From assembly GCF_000378045.1 (NCBI RefSeq), contig NZ_KB899098.1, forward strand, positions 101,995-165,994: a stretch of 64,000 nt of DNA. The letters are read 5' to 3'. This stretch comes from Marinobacterium rhizophilum DSM 18822 (GTDB lineage Bacteria; Pseudomonadota; Gammaproteobacteria; Pseudomonadales; Balneatricaceae). Below, piece after piece: positions 49,601-60,294 of the stretch. The notes below the pieces were generated by a model. The model was not told the origin of the DNA and ran no database searches. It worked only from the letters and a program-made list of their open reading frames with translations. Positions within the stretch are counted from its first letter, which is position 1, and each line of letters starts with the position of its first letter. A program made the translations under genes and the position numbers.

Positions 49601-50578
49601 TCATCCCTCAAGGCCGCGGAAGAACTGATCACAACGCTGCTGGATATCTCCAAGCTGGATGCCGGCGCCCTGGTCGCCAATGTCACTGATTTTCCCATTA
49701 GCAGCATACTCACCAACCTCAGTACCGAATTCAGTTTGCTGGCAGTGGAGAAACAGCTGCAGCTGCGCTGGTGCGACTCGCAGCAGGTGGTCGCTTCCGA
49801 TCAGGCACTGCTGCGCCGCATCCTGCAGAATTTTCTATCCAACGCTATTCGCTACACCCAGAAGGGCAAGGTTCTGCTGGGCTGCCGGCGTCGGGGAGAC
49901 AGGCTGCGCATAGAGGTATGGGATACCGGTGTCGGCATCGCGCCGGACAAGCTGGACGAGGTTTTCGAAGAATTCAAACGCATCGACAACCCGCGCCACA
50001 GCCAGGTCAAGGGGCTCGGTCTGGGCCTTGCCATTACCGAGCGTATTGCCCGCATTCTGGGGCACCGCATCGAGGTACGCTCCTGGCCCGGCAGGGGTAC
50101 GGCCTTCAGCATCGAAGTCCCCCTGGGTGACCCGACCAAGGCGGTTCGGCAGAAAACCGAACAGCGTGGCTGGATTCGCAGCAAGGGACTCAATGGGGTG
50201 CGGGTGCTGGTTATCGACAACGAACCCAAGATCCTCGAAGGCATGCGGGCATTGCTGCAGGGCTGGTCCTGCGAGGCGATGACGGCACTGTCGGTGGAAG
50301 AAGTGCAGGCCCAGATCAACGGCACGGCATTTGAACCGGATATCATCCTGGCCGACTTTCACCTGGGGGAAACCTATACCGGCCTGATGGCATTGCAGGA
50401 CATGCAGCCCCTGTGGTCAAAGCCCATACCCGCCGTCGTTATCACCGCCGATCGGACCGACCGGGTGAGTGAAGAAATTGCCAGTCAGGGTGTTCATCTT
50501 CTCACCAAGCCCGTCAAGCCTGCAGCGCTGCGGGCCATGATCAACAAGCTGATTGCCGCAGATAAAGGTGAAAGGTAG
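46631..50578 (+). CDS. crbS: transporter-fused hybrid sensor histidine kinase, CrbS type
   Basis: A 1315-residue kinase. Residues about 1-500 form an SSS-family transporter domain with about 13 helices. A STAC-like linker (about 520-600), two PAS domains (about 660-760 and 775-890), a coiled stretch, a HisKA domain with His957 in ASHDLLQPLNAAR, an HATPase domain (about 1060-1165; WDTGVGIAPDKL, GLGLGLAIT) and a C-terminal receiver with Asp1242 (ILADFHLG) follow. This architecture and the neighbouring LuxR regulator and acs match the CrbS/CrbR acetate-switch system of Vibrio and Pseudomonas. Whether the SSS domain transports or only senses is not visible. Confidence 0.85.
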   Translation: MFSGWTIILISLAYVGLLFAIAYYGDSTRKGRSYAANPVIYSLSLAVYCSSWTFYGAVGRAATSGWEFLATYLGPVLVFIFGWRVLEKMILVSKEQNITSIADFVSSRYGKSQSLAVMVTLIAVLGTIPYIALQLKAVAISYDALAPAASDALSKGNDTALFVALLMAVFAILFGTRHIDATEHHEGMVLAVAFESIVKLTAFISVGLFVTFNVFEGLDDMLFNLANQLSYNENFGSLLTGSFLTETLLACGAVLCLPRQFHVSIVENTDVANLRTARWLFPLYLVALAAFVLPISVAGFMVLGTQDVDTDTFVLMLPLTADYKALATLAFIGGLSASTSMVIVASVTLATMVCNDIVMPLLLRTPRLKLAENKDLGGLLLRVRRITIVCLLLLAYFYYRILGDRGSLASFGLLAFVAAIQFLPAILGGIYWKRGARYGALAGLGGGFCLWVYTLVIPTLIDARLMSDTLLPAGAAEGGWLSPTDLLGLRSWVGLDPLSHGVIWSLAVNLGLYILVSHYSGSRLVDRIQASAFVDVYSKELQDPSRHYSQVTVGDLQSLAERFLGPLRIQQAFAGFSTQHGEKPPLTGDKATPELIQFTERLLAGVIGASSARIVLASVLRGKEMQIGDVVTIVDEASKALRFNRSLLQSTIENVTQGISVVDQQLRLVAWNRRYLEMFKYPDGLICVGRPIEEIIRYNALQGEYGPGDIEQLVEARMSSQASHEPHLYERHRPDGTVLEVLGNPMPNGGFVTTYADITNHKRTEAALRESEQNVRTYTDNVPILIAYLDTQRRFQFVNKAYADAFGIDRHHVQGLAYETVLSKTEASSRNHHVEQVLRGQRVRFESVMPCRIPTDAPRYAEVTYIPHFDEQHQVVGYFTLYQDITERRIAELALKETNETLEERVRDRTQALSTVNRELRKENTIRALIEDELRQAKAEAEAANLGKTRFLAAASHDLLQPLNAARLFTSALAQQSHDQSTHQLVENLDSSLKAAEELITTLLDISKLDAGALVANVTDFPISSILTNLSTEFSLLAVEKQLQLRWCDSQQVVASDQALLRRILQNFLSNAIRYTQKGKVLLGCRRRGDRLRIEVWDTGVGIAPDKLDEVFEEFKRIDNPRHSQVKGLGLGLAITERIARILGHRIEVRSWPGRGTAFSIEVPLGDPTKAVRQKTEQRGWIRSKGLNGVRVLVIDNEPKILEGMRALLQGWSCEAMTALSVEEVQAQINGTAFEPDIILADFHLGETYTGLMALQDMQPLWSKPIPAVVITADRTDRVSEEIASQGVHLLTKPVKPAALRAMINKLIAADKGER

Positions 50579-50603
50579 CAGGTGAAATATTGCCCGGGTA
50601 GCC

Positions 50604-50630
50604 CCGGCATTCCTCCGCGAGGATTGCCGG
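50604..50630. terminator. hairpin between convergent crbS and crbR
   Basis: A 12-bp stem with one mismatch (CCGGCATTCCTC and its inverted half, loop CGC) lies between the two gene ends. No strong T run follows on either strand, so a terminator role is likely but not certain. Confidence 0.5.
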
Positions 50631-50673
50631 CCCGGATCAGGTTATCAGCCAGAAAGGTACAAAAGGTAACGGG

Positions 50674-51339
50674 TTACTTTAACTCGGTTTTGGGAGGCTC
50701 CACGCCGAGTCTTTGCGCTGCAATCACCGCCTGAGTGCGGCTGTGTACGCCGAGCTTGCGCAATATGGCGGTCACATGGGCCTTGATCGTGGCCTCCGAT
50801 ACCGTCAGCTCATACGCGATCTGCTTGTTCAACAGGCCTTCGGTCAGCATGGTGAGCACTCGGAACTGCTGCGGCGTAAGGGACACCAGAGCCTGGGCAA
50901 ACTGCTGATCTTCCGGCGCAATCTGGTCGAAACTGTCCGCAATCTCCCGGGGCAACCATTCCTCACCCTGCAATACCGCCGTAATGGCTTCGGAAATGAC
51001 TTCCAGCGGGGCCGACTTGGGAATGAATCCGGAGGCACCGTACTCAATGGCACGCTGCATCACATGCACTTCTTCGCTGCCGGACACAACGACCACCGGT
51101 ATACCGGGGTTCTGCCCGCGCAGAAAAACCAGACCCGAAAATCCGTTAGCACCTGGCATGTGGATATCCAGCAATACCAGATCAGCATCGCTATGGGTAT
51201 CTACTGCATCCTGTACCGCCGCCAGCGTATCGGCCTCGACAATGTCCACCCCCGGCACAGCCTGAGATACTGCCTGTTTCAGTGCGGCCCGAAACAGCGG
51301 ATGGTCATCGGCGATAATGATTTTTTGCGCTAACTGCAT
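50674..51339 (-). CDS. crbR: LuxR-type response regulator, CrbR type
   Basis: A 221-residue NarL/LuxR regulator. The receiver (about 5-125) has DDHPLF, the phosphoacceptor Asp58 in LVLLDIHMPG, and a Lys in GFIPKSAPLE. The C-terminal HTH (about 150-212) reads LTPQQFRVLTMLTEGLLNKQIAYELTVSEATIKAHVTAIL. Placement between crbS and acs supports a role as activator of acs and acetate use; this is inference from related systems. Confidence 0.85.
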   Translation of the reverse strand: MQLAQKIIIADDHPLFRAALKQAVSQAVPGVDIVEADTLAAVQDAVDTHSDADLVLLDIHMPGANGFSGLVFLRGQNPGIPVVVVSGSEEVHVMQRAIEYGASGFIPKSAPLEVISEAITAVLQGEEWLPREIADSFDQIAPEDQQFAQALVSLTPQQFRVLTMLTEGLLNKQIAYELTVSEATIKAHVTAILRKLGVHSRTQAVIAAQRLGVEPPKTELK

Positions 51340-51377
51340 GCGGTATCTCCCAACTGCGTGCCCAGTCCCGGGCTGTT

Positions 51378-51383
51378 ATTATA
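51378..51383 (-). promoter_or_regulatory. candidate -10 box for crbR
   Basis: A perfect TATAAT on the minus strand, 39 bases before the crbR ATG. The -35 region is not recognisable, so the promoter may need an activator or be false. Confidence 0.4.
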
Positions 51384-51807
51384 TGTCACACTAACGGAAT
51401 CCCGCTTTTTAACAAACCTGGCTGGACAAAAACAGCAGACCCGTAGAAATGAATTATGTTCGTGCCGAGAAGACTTTTTCAACTGCGGTACGCAGCCTGA
51501 CTTTAAAGACAAAATGCCGCCACGACCAGAGGCCGGGAGGCATTTATGCAACGGATATGCTGCTAATCAACAAACCGTCAGTTTAATCCAGCGGGTTTAT
51601 GCATGAATCACGGCATGCTGAATCATTGGCCGCGGGCCATAGCGAGCGCCACCCCTGATTCCCGAAAGAGCCCACCAGGCCTGCGCATGTGCGCCCGCTT
51701 TTTTAGGTTAAGAAGCCTGGCACGTAGTGGACAAACAGGCAGGGAGCCTGTTTATCCACCCGGCTGATAGGAACCGGCGGCCTGCAGGCCGCCACTGGAA
51801 ATGCCGC

Positions 51808-51837
51808 AAAAAAGCCGCTGACAGAACAGTCAGCGGC
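51808..51837 (-). terminator. terminator of acs
   Basis: A nine-bp stem (GCCGCTGAC, six-base loop, GTCAGCGGC) followed by six T residues on the minus strand, starting eight bases after the acs stop. This is a typical intrinsic terminator. Confidence 0.85.
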
Positions 51838-51844
51838 GGTCAGC

Positions 51845-53800
<1,956 letters not shown>

Positions 53801-53849
53801 TGAAATGCCCTTAAGATTGCTTGTTTTAATTAGGAGATCCTGGACGCAC

Positions 53850-54003
53850 TGGGAGACTGCCCGACAATACTCAACCTACGGCGAACCATCTGATTTTGGC
53901 TGTTTTGCGTACTGTTTCTCGTTAAATAGAGCTACTGTTCGTCTTAAAACATCGCAAAAACCAACTCAAATCAGCCGGCTCTCGCTACGGCCAGCATTAT
54001 CGA
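53850..54003 (-). mobile_element. diverged relative of the MITE-like element
   Basis: On the minus strand this segment follows the interior of the 20631-20801 element: GTAGCGAG, a TTTTGAG-type block, TCTATTTAAC, an AGTAC-AAAA block, GCCAAAATC, and a degenerate end TGTCGGGCAGTCTCCCA. The left inverted end is not recognisable, so it looks like an old copy. Confidence 0.6.
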
Positions 54004-54130
54004 ACACCCGCCTGAGCGCTGAAAGCGGATCTATGGCGTAATGTTATACAGACTTCGCTGCGACACGCTGAATTAGACATTGGTATATCGCGCTCCGTAA
54101 CCGAAGCCATTATGTTAAACACCAAAATCC

Positions 54131-54156
54131 CGGCGGGGTGTCTCGGCGCCCCGCCG
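54131..54156 (-). terminator. hairpin downstream of fleR
   Basis: Perfect eight-bp GC stem (CGGCGGGG and CCCCGCCG) followed by GGGATTTTGG on the minus strand, 110 bases after the fleR stop. The T run is short, so confidence is moderate. Confidence 0.55.
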
Positions 54157-54266
54157 TAGCGGCCTGCAGCCTGTTCAGCCCCTTTACCGAACCCACTGCC
54201 AACCATAGTACTAAAAGACTACCGGGGCATGGCACCGCCGGATTATCTGCCCACGGATTACAGGCG

Positions 54267-55655
54267 CTAATCGTTCAACGTAAAGCCGCTTTCACGCATG
54301 CGGGCCAGCTTGTAGCGCAGGGTACGCGGGCTGATGCCCAGGCGCTCGGCAGCATCCTTGCGGCTGCCGCCGGTCTGCTGCAGCGCATCCACGATCAGCT
54401 GAAATTCATGCTGGCGCAGATCGGAACCCAGCTGACCGGCATCTTCAGCATCAGCTGCTGTGTCGCGATCACCGCCAGCCTCGCAGCTCAGCTCTCGCTG
54501 GGCGGCGGCAAACTGGCTGATACTGATTGCCCCTGGCGACAGGTGCAGGTCCGAGGCCAGAATTCGGGTTCCGGTCTGCAGGATCAATGCGCGCTGCATG
54601 ACATTGTCCAGCTCGCGCACGTTGCCCGGCCAGCCATGGGTCAGCAGCATCTGACGCGCATCCGGGGACAGACTGGCAGGCGGGCGATGCATCTTGCTGC
54701 AATGCTTGGCCAGCAGGCGCTCGGCCAGGGGCAGCACATCACCCGGCCGCTCGCGCAGCGGCAGCCACTGCAGCGGGAACACATTCAGGCGATAATACAG
54801 ATCTTCACGAAACCGCCCCTCGCCGACATAGCTGTCCAGCGCCCGGTTACTGGTCGCCAGCACCCGCACATCCAGCGGGATAACCTTGCGCCCGCCGATA
54901 CGTTCCACTTCCTGCTCCTGCAGCACGCGCAGCAGCTTGGCCTGCAGTCCCAGATCCATTTCGCTGATTTCATCAAGCAGCAGGGTGCCACCATTAGCCT
55001 GCTCAAACTTGCCGGCATGACTGCTGTAGGCGCCGGTAAAGGCGCCCTTTTCATGGCCGAACAGCGTAGCTTCAAGCATGTTTTCCGGAATGGCGGCACA
55101 GTTGATGGCCACAAAGGGCTGATCGCTGCGGGCCGAATGCTGATGGATATACTGGGCCAGCACCTCCTTGCCGGTGCCGGACTCGCCGGTAATCAGCACC
55201 GTGGAGTCTGTTTCGGCCACCCGTCGCGCCAGTTGCAGCAACTGCCGGCTGCTGGCGTCTTCGGCGATGGGGGGCTCGAACGGCGACACGCCCGCGGAGC
55301 CCGCGTGCAGCCTGAGTGTCTCAATCAGCTGGTCGGGCTCGAACGGTTTCATCAGGTAGTCAACGGCGCCGGCACGAATGGCCTCCACCGCTTTTTGTAC
55401 CTGGCCAAAAGCGGTAATCAGCACCACCGGCAGACAGGGGTGGGACTGCTGCAGGCGTGCCAGCAGGCCATGTCCATCCAGCCCTGGCATGTTGACATCG
55501 CTGAGGACAATGTCCACCGCCGACTGCTTAAGCCGTTCAAGCGCCTGCAGGCCATCCGCGGCCTCCAGGTACTCGAATCCCGCCAGTTCCAGGGTATCGG
55601 CGAGCGCTTCGCGCAGCGCCTGATCATCTTCGACTATCAGTACCTTGATTCCCAT
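54267..55655 (-). CDS. fleR: sigma-54 response regulator FleR/FlrC
   Basis: A 462-residue activator. The start at 55655 gives MGIKVLIVEDDQALREALAD. The receiver has the phosphoacceptor Asp53 in VLSDVNMPG. The AAA+ domain has GESGTGKEV, the sigma-54 contact GAFTGA and an R-finger region. The C-terminal Fis-type HTH ends GGSRKDAAERLGISPRTLRYKLARMRESG. It lies 56 bp after fleS. By family it activates class III genes such as basal body and hook genes with FleS as kinase. Confidence 0.94.
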   Translation of the reverse strand: MGIKVLIVEDDQALREALADTLELAGFEYLEAADGLQALERLKQSAVDIVLSDVNMPGLDGHGLLARLQQSHPCLPVVLITAFGQVQKAVEAIRAGAVDYLMKPFEPDQLIETLRLHAGSAGVSPFEPPIAEDASSRQLLQLARRVAETDSTVLITGESGTGKEVLAQYIHQHSARSDQPFVAINCAAIPENMLEATLFGHEKGAFTGAYSSHAGKFEQANGGTLLLDEISEMDLGLQAKLLRVLQEQEVERIGGRKVIPLDVRVLATSNRALDSYVGEGRFREDLYYRLNVFPLQWLPLRERPGDVLPLAERLLAKHCSKMHRPPASLSPDARQMLLTHGWPGNVRELDNVMQRALILQTGTRILASDLHLSPGAISISQFAAAQRELSCEAGGDRDTAADAEDAGQLGSDLRQHEFQLIVDALQQTGGSRKDAAERLGISPRTLRYKLARMRESGFTLND

Positions 55656-55711
55656 TGATTCCCTGGTGTCCTTGTGTCGATTGCGAAACGGTGGTTCCTT
55701 GTCGGTGCACT

Positions 55712-56803
55712 TCATGTCAAAAACGGTAACAACAGTGCCGCACAGGTGCCTTTCCCCGGCGCCGAATCAAGCTCGAAACTGCCATGATGGGCGCGCGCCA
55801 CCACCTGGGCCACCGCCAGCCCCAGGCCGGTGCCGTGAGACTTGGTGGTATAAAACGGCTGCATGGCCTGGGCTCTGGTCTGTGAATCCATGCCAGGCCC
55901 CTGATCAATCACTTCCAGACGCAGATAGGACGCCTGTGTACGGGCCCGGATCGACAGCTGGGCGCCCGTACCGCAGGCCTGCAGGGCGTTATCCACCAGG
56001 TTCTGCAAGGCACCCAGCAGGGTTTCGCGATTGCACTGCAACCAGACACCCGGCGCATCGTTATGACAATCGCAGTCAGCGTCATGACTCGACAGCGGCG
56101 CATCCAGCATGTCCTCAATAGCCCGGAACAGCTCCTGCGTGCTGATACGATCGTCAAGGCGCGTTTCACCGCGGGCAAACACCAGCATGTCCCGCACCTG
56201 CTGTTCCAGGTTCACCAGGCGGGCCTTCACCTTGCCGGCAAAGCGCACCCGCTGGCTGTCATCCAGCAACGGGCGGTTCAGATGCGAGGTATAGAGCAGT
56301 GCCGCCGACAGTGGCGTACGGATCTGATGGGCCAGGGACGCCATCATGCGCCCCATCTCGGACAGGCGCTGATAATGGGACAGCCGCGTTTGCAGCAAGC
56401 GCGTCTCGGTTTGATTGGTCAGCAATACCAGCTGCCCCGGCTCGTTGTCCATGGCACGGGTCGCCAGGTGTACTCGGCGCCCATCGCGCAAAGAAACTTC
56501 GTGACCGTCGTCGCTACGTGGCGCAAAACTGCGCCTGATCACCTCGATCCAGAGTTCACCCTGCAACGGCTCGCCCAGCAAATCCAGCGCCGCCGGATTG
56601 ACCTGGGCCACTCGACCATGGCTGTCGATCAGAATCACCCCGGCGGGCAGCAGGTCGAGCAGTTTGCGCATGCGCTCAGCCAGCCCTGCGGTATGCTCCA
56701 GCTCACCCACGCGGGCCACCTGCTCACGGGCCAGCGCATCCCGGGCAGCGGCGAGCTCGGCCTCCAGTTCACTGATACGTGCAGCGGCGTCAGCAGGGCT
56801 CAT
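55712..56803 (-). CDS. fleS: flagellar sensor kinase FleS/FlrB
   Basis: A 363-residue soluble kinase without membrane helices. N-terminal coiled part (1-35), PAS domain (about 45-130; LLPAGVILIDSHGRVAQVNPAAL), HisKA with the His of MASLAHQIRTPLSAALLY, and HATPase (about 225-360; IDQGPGMDSQTRAQ, GTGLGLAVAQ). Its ATG lies within a duplicated fleQ 3' end, so its start sits in an ATGA that matches the fleQ stop context. It is likely co-transcribed with fleQ, as I find no sigma-54 promoter between them. Confidence 0.93.
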   Translation of the reverse strand: MSPADAAARISELEAELAAARDALAREQVARVGELEHTAGLAERMRKLLDLLPAGVILIDSHGRVAQVNPAALDLLGEPLQGELWIEVIRRSFAPRSDDGHEVSLRDGRRVHLATRAMDNEPGQLVLLTNQTETRLLQTRLSHYQRLSEMGRMMASLAHQIRTPLSAALLYTSHLNRPLLDDSQRVRFAGKVKARLVNLEQQVRDMLVFARGETRLDDRISTQELFRAIEDMLDAPLSSHDADCDCHNDAPGVWLQCNRETLLGALQNLVDNALQACGTGAQLSIRARTQASYLRLEVIDQGPGMDSQTRAQAMQPFYTTKSHGTGLGLAVAQVVARAHHGSFELDSAPGKGTCAALLLPFLT

Positions 56804-56886
56804 TTGCGCGAGATTCCGTATTTGCGCGTTTTTTCCACCAGTGCCAAGGTACTGTCTTGAATCTGCAGCAAATCAGCGCAGAGATC
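56801..56886 (-). pseudogene. duplicate of the fleQ 3' end
   Basis: On the minus strand about 80 bases repeat the fleQ C-terminus. The copy reads [28 protein letters not shown] where fleQ reads [26 protein letters not shown], so the frame is kept despite a six-base insertion. The offset is 152 bases. The copied AAATGAG junction supplies the fleS start codon. It is a tandem duplicate or a remnant of a second fleQ-like gene. Confidence 0.85.
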
Positions 56887-56951
56887 CTTTTCATACCGGT
56901 GCGTGGTGCTCCAAGTCCTTAGCTCCGTTTTTTCCCGGCTGAGTGGATGTC

Positions 56952-58406
56952 TCATTTGCGCGAGATTCCGTATTTGCGCATTTTCTCCACCAGGGTGGTT
57001 CTTCGAATCTGCAGCAAATCAGCAGAACGGGCCACGACGCTATCGCAGCGCTCCAGTGCCTGTTCGATCAGCCGCTGTTCGATGGTCTCCAGGTGGCCTT
57101 TCAGGTCGACGCCGTCGGCCGACAACTGCGAGAGATCCTTCACAGGCCCGCCTGCCTGCGTGGCAACAGCGCTGTCGGCGCCATTATGGTTCAGCGTAAC
57201 AGTGCTCGATGCGCCACGATAACGCTCGGGGTTGGGCTCATCGATCAGGCGAAACTTTTCCGGAAGCTCGGAGACACCGACAACGGTATCAGGGTGCATG
57301 ATGGCCAGGCGTTCCACCAGGTTGGCCAGCTCACGTATATTGCCCGGCCAGGGGTAGCGCTTGAGCGACTCGATGGCCGCGGGATGAAACATCAGCTGAC
57401 CAAATCCCTGGTGCCTTAAACGCTTGGCCAGCGCATTGATCAGCTGCGGGATATCGTCACTGCGCTCGCGCAGGGCCGGCAATTCGATGGGAAAGACATT
57501 AAGACGGTAATAGAGGTCTTCACGGAACAGGCCCTCGGCGATCATCTGCTCGAGATTCTTGTGGGTCGCCGCCAGGATCCGCACATCCACATCCAGGGTT
57601 TTGCTGCCACCCACCCGTTCGAACTTGCGTTCCTGTAACACGCGCAGCAGCTTTACCTGCATGGGCAGCGGCATGTCGCCAATCTCATCCAGAAACAGGG
57701 TTCCGCCCTGAGCCAGCTCGAAACGGCCGGCCCGGTTCGAAATGGCACCGGTAAAGGCGCCCTTCTCGTGACCAAACAGTTCGCTTTCCAGCAGTTCCGC
57801 CGGAATGGCACCGCAGTTGACCGGTACAAAGGGGCCCTTGCTGCGCCCCGAATGCTCGTGCAGGCTGCGCGCCACCACTTCCTTGCCCGTACCGGACTCA
57901 CCGGTGATCAGCACGCTGACATCCCGCTCGGCCACCTGGGCCATGATGCGCCGTACCGCCAACAGCGACTCGCTGGCGCCCACCAGATCTGGAAAGCGAC
58001 CCGCCGGCCCGCTCTGCCCTGCCCCGCATTGCTGGCGATAAATCAGTGCCGCATGCAGCATGTCCGCCAGGGCACTGTAATTGGCGGTCGGTGCCAGAGC
58101 TCCGACGAGCATCACCTGCAACTCAGCCCCCAGCGAGGCTTGCTCACTCCATTCGGACAGCAGAATGACCGGCATGGCGTGATCCAGAAGGCGCAGCTCG
58201 GTGAGCAGTTTGGCCAGGGACAGCGGCAAACGGCATTCGCCAAGCAGGATCACCGAACACTGCAGTGGTGCATCGCCACGTTGCAGCCAGGAGACAAAAT
58301 CCGTCGCCCGGCATTGCAAACCCACAAACTCCAGCGCCTGTACAAAGCGCTCGCGCCGCTGCGCATCATCTTCGATCAGCTGTATCTGAATACCTGGCAG
58401 CATCAT
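56952..58406 (-). CDS. fleQ: flagellar master regulator FleQ/FlrA
   Basis: A 484-residue sigma-54 activator at the top of the polar flagellar hierarchy. The N-terminal receiver-like domain (about 5-125) has no phosphoacceptor Asp ([11 protein letters not shown]), as in FleQ. The AAA+ domain has [22 protein letters not shown] and the sensor regions. A Fis-type HTH ends in [19 protein letters not shown]. Its ATPase is expected to be restrained by FleN (23312-24118). It lies back-to-back with fliC. Confidence 0.95.
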   Translation of the reverse strand: MMLPGIQIQLIEDDAQRRERFVQALEFVGLQCRATDFVSWLQRGDAPLQCSVILLGECRLPLSLAKLLTELRLLDHAMPVILLSEWSEQASLGAELQVMLVGALAPTANYSALADMLHAALIYRQQCGAGQSGPAGRFPDLVGASESLLAVRRIMAQVAERDVSVLITGESGTGKEVVARSLHEHSGRSKGPFVPVNCGAIPAELLESELFGHEKGAFTGAISNRAGRFELAQGGTLFLDEIGDMPLPMQVKLLRVLQERKFERVGGSKTLDVDVRILAATHKNLEQMIAEGLFREDLYYRLNVFPIELPALRERSDDIPQLINALAKRLRHQGFGQLMFHPAAIESLKRYPWPGNIRELANLVERLAIMHPDTVVGVSELPEKFRLIDEPNPERYRGASSTVTLNHNGADSAVATQAGGPVKDLSQLSADGVDLKGHLETIEQRLIEQALERCDSVVARSADLLQIRRTTLVEKMRKYGISRK

Positions 58407-58568
58407 CCTTCGCCGACACCTGAATTTTTAATTGTCAAATTTATGACATTCAGCAGGGGCGTACAACCGCACCTGTCACATATTTTTGACACTTTATCGA
58501 AATCAGAGCTGCCGATCCCGGCTGCAGCTTCTTCTGCGCGACATCAGCCCGGCACAGTAAAAAATTTC

Positions 58569-58595
58569 TAAAGTTCCCCTGTAAAGCGCCGTTAA
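58569..58595 (+). promoter_or_regulatory. sigma-28 promoter of fliC
   Basis: TAAA, a 15-base spacer and GCCGTTAA, close to the TAAA-N15-GCCGATAA consensus for FliA. It lies about 108 bases before the fliC ATG. Confidence 0.85.
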
Positions 58596-58702
58596 CACAT
58601 TCACACCGCATTTACATCGAATCGGGATCCATGATCCCTACGTATGACTTAGAACACCTCCTGCCAGCGATGAACGGCCATGGAGGATAAAGGAGAACGA
58701 CC

Positions 58703-60220
58703 ATGGCTGTTATCAATACCAACATCCCGTCCCTGACCGCCCAGCGCAACCTGATGAGATCTGAAGGCGATCTGCAGACCTCCCTGCAGCGCCTGTCCTC
58801 GGGTCTGCGTATCAACAGCGCCAAGGACGATGCGGCGGGTCTTGCCATCTCCGAACGCATGGGTTCCCAGATTCGCGGCCTGAACCAGGCGGCCCGTAAC
58901 GCCAACGACGGTATCTCGCTGGCACAGACCGCTGAAGGCGCCATGGGCGAAATCAGCAACAACCTGCAGCGTATCCGCGAACTGGCGGTACAGTCGCGCA
59001 ACGCCACCAACTCGGCTGAAGACCGCGCCGCACTGCAGAAAGAAGTCGCCCAGCTGAAACAGGAAATCGACCGCGTCGCCGACCAGACCTCCTTCAACGG
59101 TACCAAACTGCTGGACGGCAGCTTCACACTGCAGGCCTTCCAGGTCGGCGCCAACCAGGGCGAGACCATCAACATCAGCGGTATTGCCGATTCTAACATC
59201 GCCGCTCTGGGCAGCTGGACCAGCGTTGCGACGCCGGCAAGCCCGATTACCGGGGTAGCTCCGGTCGGTGGTGGCGCGTCTGCTGCGACGTCAGGATCCT
59301 TCGTTGCCGCTTCTGCTTTTGCATCCGCAAACTTTGCAACAGACCAGGTTTCATTTGATGTCGATGGTGCAACCGTAACCCTGAACGCCGACTACACCGA
59401 CCAGGATGGCGTGGCGGCAGCGATTGAAGGCCAACTCACCGGCTATACCGTAACGGCAGATGTAGGCACTGGTGTACTTACCATCCAGAAAGATGCGACT
59501 GGCGTCGCTAGCACAGCTCCCGCAATCACAGCCTATAATGGAGACGTAGACGGTGGTGCCGCAACAATTACAGACCCGTTCACTGGCGGCACTTCTACTG
59601 ATGGCGCAGACGCGGTAGCAGACTCGTTCTCTGCCCTGTCCGGCACCGCCTTCACGCTGAACGGCACCAACATTGCAGTCGGCGCCGCCGCCGATGCCGC
59701 GACCCGTCTGACAGACCTGGTCTCTGCCATCAACGCAGAAACCGAAACGACCGGCATCAGCGCAAGCAGCGATGGTAGTGCACTGACGCTGACCTCGCTG
59801 GGTGGTTCGGGCGATATCAATATCGGTGGTGATGACGCTGCGGTGGTCCTGGCGCAGACAGGTCTTACCACGGGCGATAACCTAGCCACACCGGGCAGCG
59901 CGCAAACCGGTTTTGCCGGTCTGGACATCTCCACCGTGACCGGTGCAGACGACGCCATGCTGGCCATGGACGCAGCGCTGAATGCCATCAACTCGGCACG
60001 GGCGGACCTGGGCGCGGTGCAGAACCGGTTCTCGTCCACCATTGCCAACCTGCAGACCACCTCTGAGAACCTGTCGGCTTCGCGCAGCCGGATCGCCGAC
60101 GCCGATTTCGCGGCCGAAACCGCGAACCTGACCCGCGCGCAGATCCTGCAGCAGGCCGGCACTTCCATCCTGGCACAGGCAAACACCCTGCCGCAGTCTG
60201 TTCTGGCACTGCTGCAGTAA
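58703..60220 (+). CDS. fliC: flagellin FliC
   Basis: A 505-residue filament subunit. The conserved N-terminal D0/D1 (about 1-170, from AVINTNIPSLTAQRNLMRSEGDLQTSLQRLSSGLRINSAKDDAAGLAIS) and C-terminal D1/D0 (about 415-505, ending in ANTLPQSVLALLQ) flank a variable central domain (about 175-410) rich in Ala, Thr, Gly and Asp. AAGGAG lies eight bases before the ATG. A FliA promoter stands upstream, and flaG, fliD, fliS and fliT follow. Confidence 0.97.
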   Translation: MAVINTNIPSLTAQRNLMRSEGDLQTSLQRLSSGLRINSAKDDAAGLAISERMGSQIRGLNQAARNANDGISLAQTAEGAMGEISNNLQRIRELAVQSRNATNSAEDRAALQKEVAQLKQEIDRVADQTSFNGTKLLDGSFTLQAFQVGANQGETINISGIADSNIAALGSWTSVATPASPITGVAPVGGGASAATSGSFVAASAFASANFATDQVSFDVDGATVTLNADYTDQDGVAAAIEGQLTGYTVTADVGTGVLTIQKDATGVASTAPAITAYNGDVDGGAATITDPFTGGTSTDGADAVADSFSALSGTAFTLNGTNIAVGAAADAATRLTDLVSAINAETETTGISASSDGSALTLTSLGGSGDINIGGDDAAVVLAQTGLTTGDNLATPGSAQTGFAGLDISTVTGADDAMLAMDAALNAINSARADLGAVQNRFSSTIANLQTTSENLSASRSRIADADFAAETANLTRAQILQQAGTSILAQANTLPQSVLALLQ

Positions 60221-60252
60221 CGGGCATTCCCCCGTTAACAGGTATACTTGAC

Positions 60253-60280
60253 GGGGACCTTAGGGTCCCCGGTTGGTTTT
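60253..60280 (+). terminator. terminator after fliC
   Basis: Seven-bp perfect stem GGGGACC, loop TTAG, GGTCCCC, followed by GGTTGGTTTT. It lies between fliC and flaG and may partly terminate, giving more fliC than fliD message. Confidence 0.65.
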
Positions 60281-60294
60281 AAGGAGACTCCAAC

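Larger units (their letters stand above)
51340..51844. other. intergenic region between crbR and acs
   Basis: No gene is seen in these 505 bases. It holds a likely crbR -10 box, a short palindrome GCGCATGTGCGC at 51683-51694 followed by CCGCTTTTTT, a small hairpin at 51734-51752, an 18-bp perfect palindrome at 51776-51793, and the acs terminator. Confidence 0.6.
53801..54266. other. intergenic region between acs and fleR
   Basis: No gene is seen in these 466 bases. They contain the acs leader, a diverged MITE-like copy (53850-54003) and a hairpin likely to end fleR (54131-54156). Confidence 0.6.

Noticed and set aside
51330..51606. Small open frames between crbR and acs
   Set aside because: Composition and lack of ribosome sites suggest spacer; the strand overlap with the crbR start also speaks against them.
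56804..56951. Sigma-54 promoter before fleS
   Set aside because: The only GG-N10-GC spacing found lacks the TGGC and TTGC boxes.
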